Shown piece by piece: positions 1 through 10,612 of a DNA stretch of 64,000 nt; within the stretch, counting starts at the first letter, position 1, and each line of letters starts with the position of its first letter. This DNA comes from Geminisphaera colitermitum TAV2. GTDB lineage: Bacteria; Verrucomicrobiota; Verrucomicrobiia; Opitutales; Opitutaceae. Under the pieces are notes generated by a model. That model saw only the letters and a program-made list of their open reading frames with translations. It was not told the origin of the DNA and made no database searches. Location of the stretch: the NCBI RefSeq assembly GCF_000171235.2, contig NZ_ABEA03000135.1:21132-85131 (forward strand), written 5' to 3'. A program made the translations under genes and the position numbers.

Positions 1-3000
1 GGCAAGCTCGTCAAGGACGGCAGTGCAGGCACCCTGATTCTTTCCTCCGGCAATTCGACTTACTCAGGAGGCACCGACGTGCGTCTCGGCAAGCTCGCCA
101 CCGCCACCCTCGACAGCGGAAAAAACGTCACGCTTGGCGCGGCAAAAAACGGCGAAAACTACTTCGGTGTCGGCGATATCACGGTCAGTCAGCTCGGCAC
201 CACGCTCGACATCAACGGCGCCACCGCCGGCAACACCCGGGTCACCCTTGCTGGCAGCACCCTCACCCTTGCCGACAATGCCATCATGAAGATCAACAAC
301 GGTGCCAGTTTCGCTCTCAAAGGCGGCACCCTCTCCGGCGGCTCCTCCGGCACGGCAGGCGACCTCGTCCTCACCGGCAACCTGCTTTTCAATGGCACCA
401 ACCTTTCCAACACCGGGGGCATTGATTTTATTTTCGACTCCGTTGGTGCCACGGCCCGCACCATTTCCACGGACATCTCCGGTTACGAACTCACAGACAC
501 CGACCTCAATCTCATCAAACGAGGCACCAACGTCCTCGCCTTTTCTTCCGCCCCTGCGACATCCCTGTCGAGCTTCCACACCCGCGGCGACGTCCGCGTC
601 GAAGACGGCACGCTCGACTTCGGTTCAGTGACGACCCTTTCCGCCCGCCAACTCGCCCTTGCCAATAACGCCACGGTCGCCTTCGGACGCGACAATCAGG
701 TCTCTCTCGACACCGCTCTTGCCCTGCTTGCGCCGACCAACACCAGCACCACCCGAGGCAAGCTAACCCTCAACGACACCTCGCAAACCTTTGCCAGCCT
801 CTCCCTTGCTTCCAATGCCAGCCTCGCCGTCACTGACTGGGGCAAAAACATTCTGGCCAACAAAACCATATGGGACGATGCCTCCGACAAGGCGCACATT
901 TACGTACTGGCTGACCCCAACCTCTCAGCGGCAGAGCTTGCACGCATTTCTTTTACTGGCGTATCACGCTCATCAGTAGTGACCAACAATGGTGGCAAAT
1001 ACGAAATCGCCCCCTATCTCGCCGACATTTCCCGTTGGAATTCCTCCTCTGCTGGCAACACCTTCACTTGGCTCAATGAACAAGACTGGGACGGCGGTGT
1101 GCCCAATACCTCGGGAATGACGGCCAACATGACCTTCTCCGGTTCTACCGCCAGAACCATGTCGCTCGGCAGCAATACATTCCATGTCGCAAGCTTGGAC
1201 TTTAATCTCTCTGGAGCCAGCACAAGCCTCACCTTCAACGGAACCAGCACCTCAAACCGAGGCATCCTCAAAATCGACAATGGCATCGCAGATAAAAATT
1301 CTGTGGTGAAATATGTTGGCAGCGCCACCTCCCAAGTGATTTTTGGCAACACCTCACGTGTTGATATCGACGATACGGTTGAGTTTAATATTACCTCAAA
1401 CAAAACCGCATCGCTCTCTAATCCCGCCTGCTACGACATCAATTTTACAGCCAATACGCTTTATGGAACTGGCGACATTATCAAAACTGGCACCGGCTCA
1501 CTCCGTATTGATACACAATCAGGTGCAGGAGCCTATTCTGGCACGATCCATTTGGTAGAGGGCATACTTTTTATTCCGGGTGGCAGCACGGGTGCAACGA
1601 TCGGAAATGCTACCATTTCCATTGATGGAACAGGCACTGTTGCAATGGCCGCTCCTAATCTGCCAAACTTAAATAAGTTCATCATAAACAGCGACTTCAC
1701 CGTTCAGCATAACGGCATGGCCGGCTCCCCTGTGATCTTTGGCTATTCCGGCGACGTGGCCCTCAATCAAGCTAGCACCACCATATCTGGAAACACAGGT
1801 CGCTATACCTTCAACTTCGATTTCGTCGATGGCGCTGATCAAACCGGAACGGTGCTCAGCTCCGCACTAACATTCAAAAATGGGAATGGTACTATTGGAC
1901 AGATTGATCTCAATGGAGACCATAGCACATTTTCCGGAGGTCTAACGATTGCCAAAGGTATCTACGCTGCGAATACAAACCTTCAAAACAATCTTTTGAT
2001 CGGCAAGAGGGAAGGCACTCTTGTCGGATACACTGATTACACAAACTATCTTGGCAGCGGTGTGCTCAATATCGGCAGCGGGCATAAAACATCAGGAACT
2101 TACGGCCTTTTTGTTAAAAACAACGGTTACGATACACTTGTTGCTGGCACAATAAACATGACAGATGATGGCGCCCGTCTCAATTTTGTGAAGGGAAACT
2201 CCAGCGTCAGTGGCAACGTCCTTTTCAGTGGCGCGAACGCCAAATTCGTTAATACCTCCGGTGCTGGCACCGTATTCCTTATTTCCGATGGCAACCTTAC
2301 GTTTGAAAACGGGGCGTCTCTCAATTACGGAACTGGTTCAGTCGGGAACATTAACCTGGTAATGAATACCGCTGGTTATGATACAGTGCTAAAAAGCGAT
2401 GCTCCGCTCATCTTGGGTGGCTCATCGGCAGATTTAAAGTCGCATAGTGCCAGTTCAATGTTGAACAAGACCGGGACTGGCCGCACCACTCTTGAAACCA
2501 GTCTGACTGCCTCTACCATCGCAGTAAATTATACACCATCTGGCGTCACTCCCGAACAAGGCAGCATCCTGGATCTTGGCAGTGCATCTAATGTTGTTTC
2601 CGGCCTCAACCACAGTAACAGTCAGCTTGTCGCTTACACCGGAGGTACCATCGAGACGAATCAGGCCAATATTAATATTTACAAAGTCACGACCGCCGGT
2701 GGCACGATTCGTCTTGGTTCGGATAATAAAATATCTTCCATTATTGATGGAAGCATGACTAACACCAATTTCGCGCTTTCACTCCAAGGCGGCAAGTTTG
2801 ATGCCAATGGTTACAAACAACAATTTGGTAGGCTCAATATAACAACAACTGGATCCACTATCGATATCGGAAAGAACACAGGCGGACTCACCTTTGAGAG
2901 CCTTGTTATGGATGCGGCGCCCGGACTGCTCTACATGATGAATTCCGCTTCGGACGGAAAATGGGCATCCAATGCAAGCAACATTGATCAATATGGTTAT

Positions 3001-6000
3001 TTCCGTATTTTAACATCTAGTCTGACTGGCACCTTGATCAATAATTTGCTGAACAACATGCATTTCGTTGGCTATGAAGATGCCGATACATTCACGTCTG
3101 GCAATTACACCTATTTTACTCCTGGCCAGAACCAACTCTTCGAATGGCTCGGAAACAACGACCTCGACAGCAATGGCTTCCAGCAAAACGACAACTGGTC
3201 TCCCGTTGGAGCCTCTACAATTCCAAATGCTGCTGGCTCGATGGCCTTGATTCACAACTATGATACAGCCCTGAATGGAAAAACCATCCTGCTCAACGGC
3301 ACCAACACGTTTGGCGGCATCAATATCAAAGCCAATATCAACCAGGCCTTCACCATCGCTGGCACAAGTGGCAGCAAACTCATATTGGATAACAATGGCA
3401 ACGGTGCCAAAATCAGTTATGATAACAAAGCCGTTTCTGCCAGTGCGCCTGTTATAGCAGCCGACTTGGAACTTCGGGATAATCTGACCATCGATACTAT
3501 TGGTAATACAAAATCAGCCAATGCATCAGGCAATACCGGCGTCGGCGAAGACCTTTGGGGACGCCTCACCACCACCGGTGTCATCAGTGGCAATTATGGA
3601 ATCACCAAAACCGGTGTCGGTCTCTGGCAAGTGGGTGATAATCTGACCGCCAATTCTGTCCTCAATAATACCTACACGGGCGAAACGCTCTGGCTTGATG
3701 GTGGTATCGTCATAGGTGCATCAGGCACGCTCTTCGGCACCAATAGCCTGCATGTTTCCGGCCCGGGCTCACACATATTGCATGCCACGGTGGGTCGCAG
3801 TTATACCATTGACACACCATTATTTTTGGATGCGGATCTGCAATTCGCCTACACCACACGCCAGACGCAGGCCAATGCTCTTATCCAATTTGGCAGCCAC
3901 GATCCCGCCAAGAATACCAATGGATTGATTGGCTCCGGAATAAAAACCATATCAAGCGCAACCAATGCCGGTGACGGAGCCTACCTCTATATTCGTCAAA
4001 ACATGGTTGGTGTTGACGACACCAGTGGCCTGCGCGTCATGGGCAGGCTCGCACTGTCTGGCAATAATACCTTCAAAGGTGGAGTTGAACTCGGTTCCGG
4101 CCACTTGTATATTGGCAGTGACACGGCGTTGGGTAGTGGCACCTTTACGATCACGGGCAGTCCGACGATTCGCGCTATAGACGGAAAATCCAATGCAACA
4201 ACTACGCCTCCTGTGACCACACGGATTCTGCAGAACCGCTTGGATTGGAGTGGCGGCGTCATGCTCAATGGTGGCAACTTCAGCTTTACGCATGCTGGCA
4301 CCAGTCGCCTTGGCAGTGGCATGTTCTCTATAACAAGCCAAAACTCTGTTGGCGGCCAAAATCTTGTTTTCGGCAAAGACCACATTTTCGTCGATGCTGG
4401 TGTGGGTGTCGCAAACAAGAGTGGATTCGAGATTACATCAATCTCCCAGAAATCACCGAACGACCGCCTGACCATGCGCTTTGAAGGCGGCGACAACACC
4501 TTTTCCGAGGGCCTTAATTTCCGTCAGGTCACGATGAGCGAGCAATTGCATGACAATGCCTTCAGTCTCCAACTCGGCAGCTCGTCTACAAGCAACGATA
4601 ACGGACGCACCGTTGCCAAAGGTCCGATTGGTACTGGCACACTCACGCTCGGAGGCGTCAACACCGTCATGGATGCAGGCGTTTATGCCTATAACAACGA
4701 CGTCACTCTTCACAATAAGCTGGAGATCAACGTTGCCAGACTCCACACAGGCGTAATCAACGAAGCCATTGGCACAGGCAGTAATTATAACAATTTCTCC
4801 AATAACAACGGACAGGTGCTCACCTTTGCCTACAATGGGGCGGTCAACCTCACACGCGACCTGACCATTGATGCCAAATCCGGCTTCACCGTCTTTTCTG
4901 CCGACACCCAGCTTACTGGAAACGCCAAACTGACCAAAACTGGCGAAGGCTACCTCCAGCTAATCGACCCCCACAACAACTATACAGGCGGAACGTCCAT
5001 CAAGGCAGGCGGCATGATTGTTGGCGATGGTAACGTTCACGATGGCACAAGCGGAGACATCTCCATTGGTGCTAAACGCGTTGCTGGCACAGGCACCCCC
5101 CTGGGCATAGGCACCCTCTCTATTTCCGACAGCGGCCAAGGCCTTGCCATTCGTATTGCTGATGGCCACTCCGCTTACCTGACCGACGCCAACTTACTCA
5201 TCAAAGACGGCACAGGCATCCGCCTCGGCTCGTCCACCGCGCCCGGTGCCATCCTCCCCGGAGAACCCGCCTCCTGGGGTAACAACGCCCGCCTTGTTAT
5301 CGGCACGCCAGATGGCACCGCGCAACGCATCGGACGCGCAGTTGACGACAACCTCAGTGTACTCGGCATCCTTCGCACCGTCTCTGATACCAGTGCCATC
5401 GTTAAAACCGGCACTGGTGTAACCACTGCGGCTGTCAATTTCGACACCGCCAACCTCATCATCGAACAAGGCACGCTTGCACTCGACGCAACCAACCTCC
5501 TACGCGACACCCGCAAGCTCACCCTTGACGGCGGCACCCTTTCCCTTGGTGGCCACAACCAGACCCTTGCCGCCGGTTCGATCCTCGACATGACCAACAG
5601 TTCCCGCATCGACTTCGGCAACACCCCCTACGACACCAAACTCACCTTCTCCGACCTCGCGCTCGTCGATACCGGCAGCAGCTACCTCTTTGGTTCCACT
5701 GGCAATGCCGACCTCATGTTTGACGTCACCAACTGGAACGGCCTCGCCAGCGGCAACGGCGTTGACCAACTCCTCTTCACGAACTTCTCCGGCGAAGTTG
5801 ATAAACGCATCCGCAACATCACTTTCAACTACGGCACCAGCGGAGCCAAAGTCATTGCCCTGGGCAACGGCCTCTACGAACTCGTTGCCACCTCGGTTAC
5901 CTACGAATGGCAAGGCAGCTCCTCTTGGGAAGTGGACGGCGGCTGGACCCGCCCCGGTAACCCCAGCAAAATCGGCGACTCTGCCCTCTTTGGAGACCTC

Positions 6001-9000
6001 GATCCGGAGCTTAACGGCAAAACCATCAACACTGGCACCACCAAACAACTCGGTGCCATTGTCGTATCCAACACCATGGGAGCCGCCTTCACCATTGGTA
6101 ACCCCGGCAGCCAGCTCACACTCCAAGGCGAACTCCCTGAAGACGACGTCCACATTCGCATCACTCCCGAATCCAACGCCTCCCCCACCATCGCCGCCAA
6201 CCTGATCCTTGCCAACAACCTCCGCGTTAACCACGAAGGCACTGGCATTGCCACCCTCTCCGGCCAGATCACCGACGCCGGCGTCGGCATCAACGCCCCA
6301 GCCAGCCTCACCAAACAAGGCGACGGCATCCTCCGCATCACAGCCGGAACCAGCACCTACCGCGGCGGCACCATCCTCGAAGACGGAACACTCCAAATCG
6401 GAGCCAGCAGCTCCATCTCCGGCGGAGCCGTGACCAACGGCCCCCTTGGCACCGGCCCCCTCACCGTGACCAACGGCACCCTCGAAGCCATCAACGCCGC
6501 CCGCACCCTGCACAACGCCATCGCACTCTCCGGCGACATCGCCATTGCCGGCCCCCGCGCCCTCACGCTCCAAGGTGCTGGCAACAGCGCCGCCACCCTT
6601 GCCGCCAGCACCACCCTCGACATCGCCAACCCCACCGGACGCCTCTCCATCGGCACCGGCTACGGAGCCAACGGACTTACCGGCGCAGCCAACGCCCGCC
6701 TCACCAAAACCGGCGCAGGCCTCCTCGATCTCCAAGGAGCCAACACCTATGCAGGCGGCACCACCGTGCAACAAGGCACCCTGCGCCTCGGCCACGGCTC
6801 TGCCGCAGGCACTGGCGACATCGCCCTTGCCGCCAACACCACCCTCAACCTCGACTTCTCCAACGGCACCATCGCCAACACCCTTACCGGCACCGGCAGC
6901 ACCAACATCCTGGGCCAGAACATCGCCCTCGCCACCAACGCTGCCAGCTACACCGGCAACTGGCACGTAGCCGCCAACGCCAGTGCCACCATTACCGACA
7001 CCAACAACCTCGGCGCCGCCAGCACGCTCAACCTCAACGCCCCCACCGCGCGCCTCACCATCGCCCCCACCGCCACCGGCAACTACACCTTTGCCAACAC
7101 CCTCAAAGGCAACGGCACCCTCGCCGTCAACCTCGCCAACGCCACCGACACCTTCACCCTCGCCAACAACCCCGCCACCTCCGCCTTCAACGGCACCCTC
7201 CGCCTCGACCGCTCCACCTTCGCCCTCGACGCTGCCGCCAGCACCCGCCTTGCCAACGCCACCCTCTCCCTCGGCACCGGCAACACCACCACCGTTACCG
7301 ACGGCATCCAAACCACTGCCAACCTCACCCTCGACGGCGGCAAACTCATCTACCCCGGAGCCACCCTCCCCTCATCGACGATCTCGACCGGTATCATCAA
7401 CACCACTACACTCGCGCTCAACAGCGGCAGCGTGCAACTCGACATCCGCGCTACCCCCCCCCCCCCCTCCTCAACGACCGACGCCAACCTCCTCGAACAA
7501 GACGACCGCGTCCTCGTGACCCTCATCAACGCCAACACCGTCACAGGCAACGCCGCCAACCTCACCCTCCTCGACGCCACCGGCACCGCCATCACCACCC
7601 CCCGCACCCAAGCCATCACCCAAACAAACACCCACGTCGCCAACGCCATCTACGACTACTCACTCGCCACCACCAACGGCACTGGCTCCAACGGCCTCTA
7701 CCTCAACTACGGCCTCACCCAAATCGACATCCTCAACGGCAAAGCGCTCACCCTCACCGAACGCGCCGGAGCCACAGGCAACGCCGCCGACATGAACGCC
7801 CTCATCACCGGCACCGGCGACCTCAACATCAACGCCACCAACACCATCTCCCTCTCCCGCCAAAACACCCACACCGGCGAAACCCAAATCACCAACGGTA
7901 TCCTGCGCGCCAATACCACCGACATCATCGCCAACAGCACCCGCGTCACCCTCGCCAACACCGGCACCACCCTCGACCTCAACCACCACGACCAACACAT
8001 CAACAACCTCGGCGGCGCAGGCACCCTAGCCCTCACCGACGCCACCCTCACCGCCAACTACACCGACGCCACCACCACCCTCACCGGCCCCATCACCGGC
8101 GACACGAACAGCCAATTCATCAAAAACGGCAACGGCACCCTCGGTATCGAAAACAACAATACAAATTACCACGGCACCACCACCATCAACGCCGGAGCCA
8201 TTGAAATCGAAGCCAACCGCGGCCTCGGCACCGGTAACATCACCTTTGGCGGCAACTCCACCCTGCGCACCTACAACAAACTCACCCTCGCCAACAACCT
8301 CACCAGCAACGCAGGCGTCACCGCCACCCTCGACATCACCAACGACCTCACCCACACCGGCACCCTCAACGGCGCGGGCAACTTCACCAAAACCGGCGCA
8401 GGCAAACTCACCCTCACCGGCACCAGCACCGACCTCATCGGAGGCACCACCATCAACACTGGCGAACTCGCCCTCGCCACCACCGCCCGCCTCGCTGGTC
8501 CCATCACAGCCAATGCCAACACCACCCTCAGCGGCACCGGCACCGCCCTCGGCAACGTCTCAGTTGCCAGCGGCGCCATCATAGCCCCCGGCAACTACGC
8601 CGACACCGCCAACACCGGCACCCTCCACATCGGCGGCAACCTCAACCTCGCAGGCGGCTCCATCATCGACTGGCAACAAGGCGACTTCATCTCCATCGCA
8701 GGCAACCTCACCCTCACCGGCACCGCCCTCGTCAACCTCGACGACTACGTCAACGGCACCACTGTTTATCTGGCCAGCTTCAACCTCATCAACGGCGGCA
8801 GCATCGACCTCTACGACGCTGCCAACTGGTTTGCCCTCAACACCGCGCACAACGCAGCCTACGGCGATTACACCGGCCACTTTGAATTCATCTCAGAGAA
8901 CGGCAGCAACTACCTCATTTACACCACCCCCGTTCCCGAACCCGCCACCTGGGCGCTCATCATCGGCTCCACATTCCTAGGCTGGACCTGCATCTACCGC

Positions 9001-9018
9001 CGCAAACAACGCCGATAA
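1..9018 (+). CDS. Giant autotransporter-associated beta-strand repeat protein with PEP-CTERM anchor (5' truncated by window)
   Basis: The frame is open from base 1, so the gene begins before the window; at least 3005 codons are present. The product is built of Gly/Thr/Asn-rich beta-helix repeats of the type L-T-K-x-G-x-G-x-L-x-L...Y-x-G-G-T-x-x-x-x-G-T-L (clear copies near 4.9, 6.3, 6.7 and 8.4 kb), typical of the PATR repeat family of Verrucomicrobia. It ends with a PEP-CTERM signal: VPEPATWALII, a hydrophobic stretch and a basic YRRKQRR tail, so it should be processed by the exosortase encoded at 20.3-22.0 kb and displayed or released at the surface. There is no C-terminal beta-barrel, so it is not a classical autotransporter. 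Base use changes within the gene: about 1.0-5.0 kb has mixed codons, while about 5.1-8.7 kb uses almost only C-ending codons and holds a run of 14 C. The ligand is unknown; adhesion or substrate binding is inference. Confidence 0.9.
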   Translation, partial: GKLVKDGSAGTLILSSGNSTYSGGTDVRLGKLATATLDSGKNVTLGAAKNGENYFGVGDITVSQLGTTLDINGATAGNTRVTLAGSTLTLADNAIMKINNGASFALKGGTLSGGSSGTAGDLVLTGNLLFNGTNLSNTGGIDFIFDSVGATARTISTDISGYELTDTDLNLIKRGTNVLAFSSAPATSLSSFHTRGDVRVEDGTLDFGSVTTLSARQLALANNATVAFGRDNQVSLDTALALLAPTNTSTTRGKLTLNDTSQTFASLSLASNASLAVTDWGKNILANKTIWDDASDKAHIYVLADPNLSAAELARISFTGVSRSSVVTNNGGKYEIAPYLADISRWNSSSAGNTFTWLNEQDWDGGVPNTSGMTANMTFSGSTARTMSLGSNTFHVASLDFNLSGASTSLTFNGTSTSNRGILKIDNGIADKNSVVKYVGSATSQVIFGNTSRVDIDDTVEFNITSNKTASLSNPACYDINFTANTLYGTGDIIKTGTGSLRIDTQSGAGAYSGTIHLVEGILFIPGGSTGATIGNATISIDGTGTVAMAAPNLPNLNKFIINSDFTVQHNGMAGSPVIFGYSGDVALNQASTTISGNTGRYTFNFDFVDGADQTGTVLSSALTFKNGNGTIGQIDLNGDHSTFSGGLTIAKGIYAANTNLQNNLLIGKREGTLVGYTDYTNYLGSGVLNIGSGHKTSGTYGLFVKNNGYDTLVAGTINMTDDGARLNFVKGNSSVSGNVLFSGANAKFVNTSGAGTVFLISDGNLTFENGASLNYGTGSVGNINLVMNTAGYDTVLKSDAPLILGGSSADLKSHSASSMLNKTGTGRTTLETSLTASTIAVNYTPSGVTPEQGSILDLGSASNVVSGLNHSNSQLVAYTGGTIETNQANINIYKVTTAGGTIRLGSDNKISSIIDGSMTNTNFALSLQGGKFDANGYKQQFGRLNITTTGSTIDIGKNTGGLTFESLVMDAAPGLLYMMNSASDGKWASNASNIDQYGYFRILTSSLTGTLINNLLNNMHFVGYEDADTFTSGNYTYFTPGQNQLFEWLGNNDLDSNGFQQNDNWSPVGASTIPNAAGSMALIHNYDTALNGKTILLNGTNTFGGINIKANINQAFTIAGTSGSKLILDNNGNGAKISYDNKAVSASAPVIAADLELRDNLTIDTIGNTKSANASGNTGVGEDLWGRLTTTGVISGNYGITKTGVGLWQVGDNLTANSVLNNTYTGETLWLDGGIVIGASGTLFGTNSLHVSGPGSHILHATVGRSYTIDTPLFLDADLQFAYTTRQTQANALIQFGSHDPAKNTNGLIGSGIKTISSATNAGDGAYLYIRQNMVGVDDTSGLRVMGRLALSGNNTFKGGVELGSGHLYIGSDTALGSGTFTITGSPTIRAIDGKSNATTTPPVTTRILQNRLDWSGGVMLNGGNFSFTHAGTSRLGSGMFSITSQNSVGGQNLVFGKDHIFVDAGVGVANKSGFEITSISQKSPNDRLTMRFEGGDNTFSEGLNFRQVTMSEQLHDNAFSLQLGSSSTSNDNGRTVAKGPIGTGTLTLGGVNTVMDAGVYAYNNDVTLHNKLEINVARLHTGVINEAIGTGSNYNNFSNNNGQVLTFAYNGAVNLTRDLTIDAKSGFTVFSADTQLTGNAKLTKTGEGYLQLIDPHNNYTGGTSIKAGGMIVGDGNVHDGTSGDISIGAKRVAGTGTPLGIGTLSISDSGQGLAIRIADGHSAYLTDANLLIKDGTGIRLGSSTAPGAILPGEPASWGNNARLVIGTPDGTAQRIGRAVDDNLSVLGILRTVSDTSAIVKTGTGVTTAAVNFDTANLIIEQGTLALDATNLLRDTRKLTLDGGTLSLGGHNQTLAAGSILDMTNSSRIDFGNTPYDTKLTFSDLALVDTGSSYLFGSTGNADLMFDVTNWNGLASGNGVDQLLFTNFSGEVDKRIRNITFNYGTSGAKVIALGNGLYELVATSVTYEWQGSSSWEVDGGWTRPGNPSKIGDSALFGDLDPELNGKTINTGTTKQLGAIVVSNTMGAAFTIGNPGSQLTLQGELPEDDVHIRITPESNASPTIAANLILANNLRVNHEGTGIATLSGQITDAGVGINAPASLTKQGDGILRITAGTSTYRGGTILEDGTLQIGASSSISGGAVTNGPLGTGPLTVTNGTLEAINAARTLHNAIALSGDIAIAGPRALTLQGAGNSAATLAASTTLDIANPTGRLSIGTGYGANGLTGAANARLTKTGAGLLDLQGANTYAGGTTVQQGTLRLGHGSAAGTGDIALAANTTLNLDFSNGTIANTLTGTGSTNILGQNIALATNAASYTGNWHVAANASATITDTNNLGAASTLNLNAPTARLTIAPTATGNYTFANTLKGNGTLAVNLANATDTFTLANNPATSAFNGTLRLDRSTFALDAAASTRLANATLSLGTGNTTTVTDGIQTTANLTLDGGKLIYPGATLPSSTISTGIINTTTLALNSGSVQLDIRATPPPPSSTTDANLLEQDDRVLVTLINANTVTGNAANLTLLDATGTAITTPRTQAITQTNTHVANAIYDYSLATTNGTGSNGLYLNYGLTQIDILNGKALTLTERAGATGNAADMNALITGTGDLNINATNTISLSRQNTHTGETQITNGILRANTTDIIANSTRVTLANTGTTLDLNHHDQHINNLGGAGTLALTDATLTANYTDATTTLTGPITGDTNSQFIKNGNGTLGIENNNTNYHGTTTINAGAIEIEANRGLGTGNITFGGNSTLRTYNKLTLANNLTSNAGVTATLDITNDLTHTGTLNGAGNFTKTGAGKLTLTGTSTDLIGGTTINTGELALATTARLAGPITANANTTLSGTGTALGNVSVASGAIIAPGNYADTANTGTLHIGGNLNLAGGSIIDWQQGDFISIAGNLTLTGTALVNLDDYVNGTTVYLASFNLINGGSIDLYDAANWFALNTAHNAAYGDYTGHFEFISENGSNYLIYTTPVPEPATWALIIGSTFLGWTCIYRRKQRR
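7454..7467 (+). repeat. Poly-C tract (14 nt) inside the giant PEP-CTERM gene
   Basis: Fourteen consecutive C encode a short polyproline between the last beta-helix blocks. The reading frame is open through it at this length; a change of one base would remove the C-terminal PEP-CTERM anchor. Confidence 0.9.
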
Positions 9019-9036
9019 CCGCCTTCGGATGATAAC

Positions 9037-9066
9037 GTCCGGAGTCTTGCGCACATTTTCTAAAGC
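9037..9066 (+). repeat. IS256 left terminal inverted repeat
   Basis: Begins GTCCGGAGTCTTGCGCACAT and pairs imperfectly with the inverted copy at 10453-10482. Confidence 0.65.
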
Positions 9067-9091
9067 TATAGAGGCAGGGGAGATAACCCTG

Positions 9092-10336
9092 ATGACAACA
9101 GAAACCACGAAGGAAGGTCGCGATGAAACCGCGACCGAAGACAAAGCAATGCCCGGCGGAGTAATCCGCGTGGACGAAAAGATGATCCAAAGCCACCTCG
9201 ACAAGGTGGTGTTATCGACCGTGGAGCAAACGCTCAACGCGCTGCTCGACGCCGAAGCCGAACGCTTGTGCGGGGCAGGACGGTACGAGCACACCGAGGC
9301 GCGCAAAGACCAGCGAGCGGGCCATTACGAGCGGCAATACCACACGAAGGCGGGCGAAGTGACGCTGCGCATGCCCAAGCTGCGGAAACTGCCATTTGAA
9401 ACGGCGATCATAGAGCGATATCGACGACGCGAAAGCAGCGTCGAGGAAGCTCTTGTGGAGATGTATCTGGCGGGCGTGTCCGTGCGACGCGTCGAGGACA
9501 TAACCGAGGCGCTATGGGGCTCGCGCGTGAGTCCATCGACGCTGAGCGAACTCAACCAGAAGATCGCGGTGCAAATCGACACCTGGCGCGCCCGCCCGAT
9601 CGAAGGTGAGCACGCCTATGTTTATCTCGACGGCATCTGGCTGAAACGCAGCTGGGGCGGCGAAGTCAAAAACGTAAGCATCTTGGTCGCAGTGGGAGTA
9701 AACACAGAGGGTTACCGCGAAGTGCTCGCCGTGGAGGAAGGGACGAAGGAAGACAAAGCCTCGTGGCAAAACTTTCTGCGCCGCATCAAAGAACGCGGAC
9801 TCAAAGGCGTGAAACTGTTCATCTCGGACAAGTGCCTCGGTCTGGTGGAAAGCCTCGCCGAGTTCTATCCGGAGGCCAAACACCAACGCTGCGCGGTGCA
9901 TTTTTACCGCAACGTGTGGTCGCTGGTACCCGCCGGCAAAGTGCGTGAGGTGGCGGCGATGCTCAAAGCGATTCACGCGAGCGAGGACCGGGCCTCGGCA
10001 CGCATCAAAGCCGCGCAAGTGGGCGCGAAACTGCGCGAGATGAAACTGCCCGCCGCCGCGCAACTGGTGGAAACAAGCATCGACGAAACGCTCAACTATT
10101 ACGACTTCCCGAGCCAGCACTGGCGTTCATTGCGAACGAACAACCCGCTCGAAAGGCTCATGCGGGAAATACGACGGCGAACACGAGCCGTGGGAGCGTT
10201 TCCCGACGGCAACTCGGCCATGGTACTTGTGGCCGCGCGCCTGCGCCACGTAGCTGGAACGCAATGGGGCCAGAAACGTTACATGGACATGGCCCGGATT
10301 AACAACGCCGCGACGATGGAAGTCCAGGCGGCATGA
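9092..10336 (+). CDS. IS256-family (mutator type) transposase
   Basis: DDE transposase of about 414 aa. The family signatures are present: the first Asp in YLDGIWLK, the second Asp in FISDKCLG, the C/H pair in HQRCAVHFYRN, and the Glu within NNPLERLMREIRRRTR. The start is placed at ATG 9092 because AGGGGAG lies about 10 nt upstream; the frame extends upstream to 9029 without a better ribosome-binding site. Length and all catalytic blocks are intact, so the element may be active. A strong hairpin follows the stop codon within the element. Confidence 0.93.
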   Translation: MTTETTKEGRDETATEDKAMPGGVIRVDEKMIQSHLDKVVLSTVEQTLNALLDAEAERLCGAGRYEHTEARKDQRAGHYERQYHTKAGEVTLRMPKLRKLPFETAIIERYRRRESSVEEALVEMYLAGVSVRRVEDITEALWGSRVSPSTLSELNQKIAVQIDTWRARPIEGEHAYVYLDGIWLKRSWGGEVKNVSILVAVGVNTEGYREVLAVEEGTKEDKASWQNFLRRIKERGLKGVKLFISDKCLGLVESLAEFYPEAKHQRCAVHFYRNVWSLVPAGKVREVAAMLKAIHASEDRASARIKAAQVGAKLREMKLPAAAQLVETSIDETLNYYDFPSQHWRSLRTNNPLERLMREIRRRTRAVGAFPDGNSAMVLVAARLRHVAGTQWGQKRYMDMARINNAATMEVQAA

Positions 10337-10342
10337 AACTTT

Positions 10343-10396
10343 GGCTCGGGGCTGCGCTGCGGCCCGCCAAGCCGGGCCTACGCGCAGCCCCGAGCC
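10343..10396. repeat. Strong hairpin downstream of the transposase
   Basis: Arms GGCTCGGGGCTGCGC (10343-10357) and its exact complement (10382-10396) enclose a second GGCCCG/CGGGCC stem. There is no T-tract, so it is either a factor-dependent terminator of the transposase or a REP-like palindrome carried by the element. Confidence 0.7.
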
Positions 10397-10452
10397 CTCA
10401 ACGAAAAACCATACAACAAAAACAACACAGAACCTTCCTGCGCCGAATATAT

Positions 10453-10482
10453 GCTTCCCAAAATCTGCGCAACTTGACAGAC
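10453..10482 (-). repeat. IS256 right terminal inverted repeat
   Basis: Inverted counterpart of 9037-9066, with TTGCGCA, ATTTT and AAGC in the same order when read on the minus strand. Confidence 0.65.
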
Positions 10483-10612
10483 ACTACCCTTATAGATGAA
10501 GGATGGCGTATTTCCAGCGATTCGGCAAGTCCGTCCTTGATAAGGCGAGATTCACGGACCAGACACCTTCTGAAAATTTCACACGGAGGCACGGAGAAAT
10601 ACACCAGAAGAG

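Larger units (their letters stand above)
9037..10482 (+). mobile_element. IS256-family insertion sequence
   Basis: A single transposase gene is bounded by imperfect 30-bp inverted repeats at 9037-9066 and 10453-10482. They share GTCyG at the outer tip, then TTGCGCA, ATTTT and AAGC at matching spacing. The 1446-bp length suits IS256. The 8 bp flanking each side do not match, so no target duplication is visible. The left end lies 18 bp after the stop codon of the giant PEP-CTERM gene, so the insertion spared that gene but may have removed its terminator. Confidence 0.8.

Noticed and set aside
5500..7311. 603-codon frame on the minus strand within the giant PEP-CTERM gene
   Set aside because: It is Gly/Val/Glu-rich shadow sequence caused by the C-ending codons of the real gene; no domain or start signal.
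9029..10490. Target-site duplication around the IS256 element
   Set aside because: The 8 bp next to each terminal repeat do not match.
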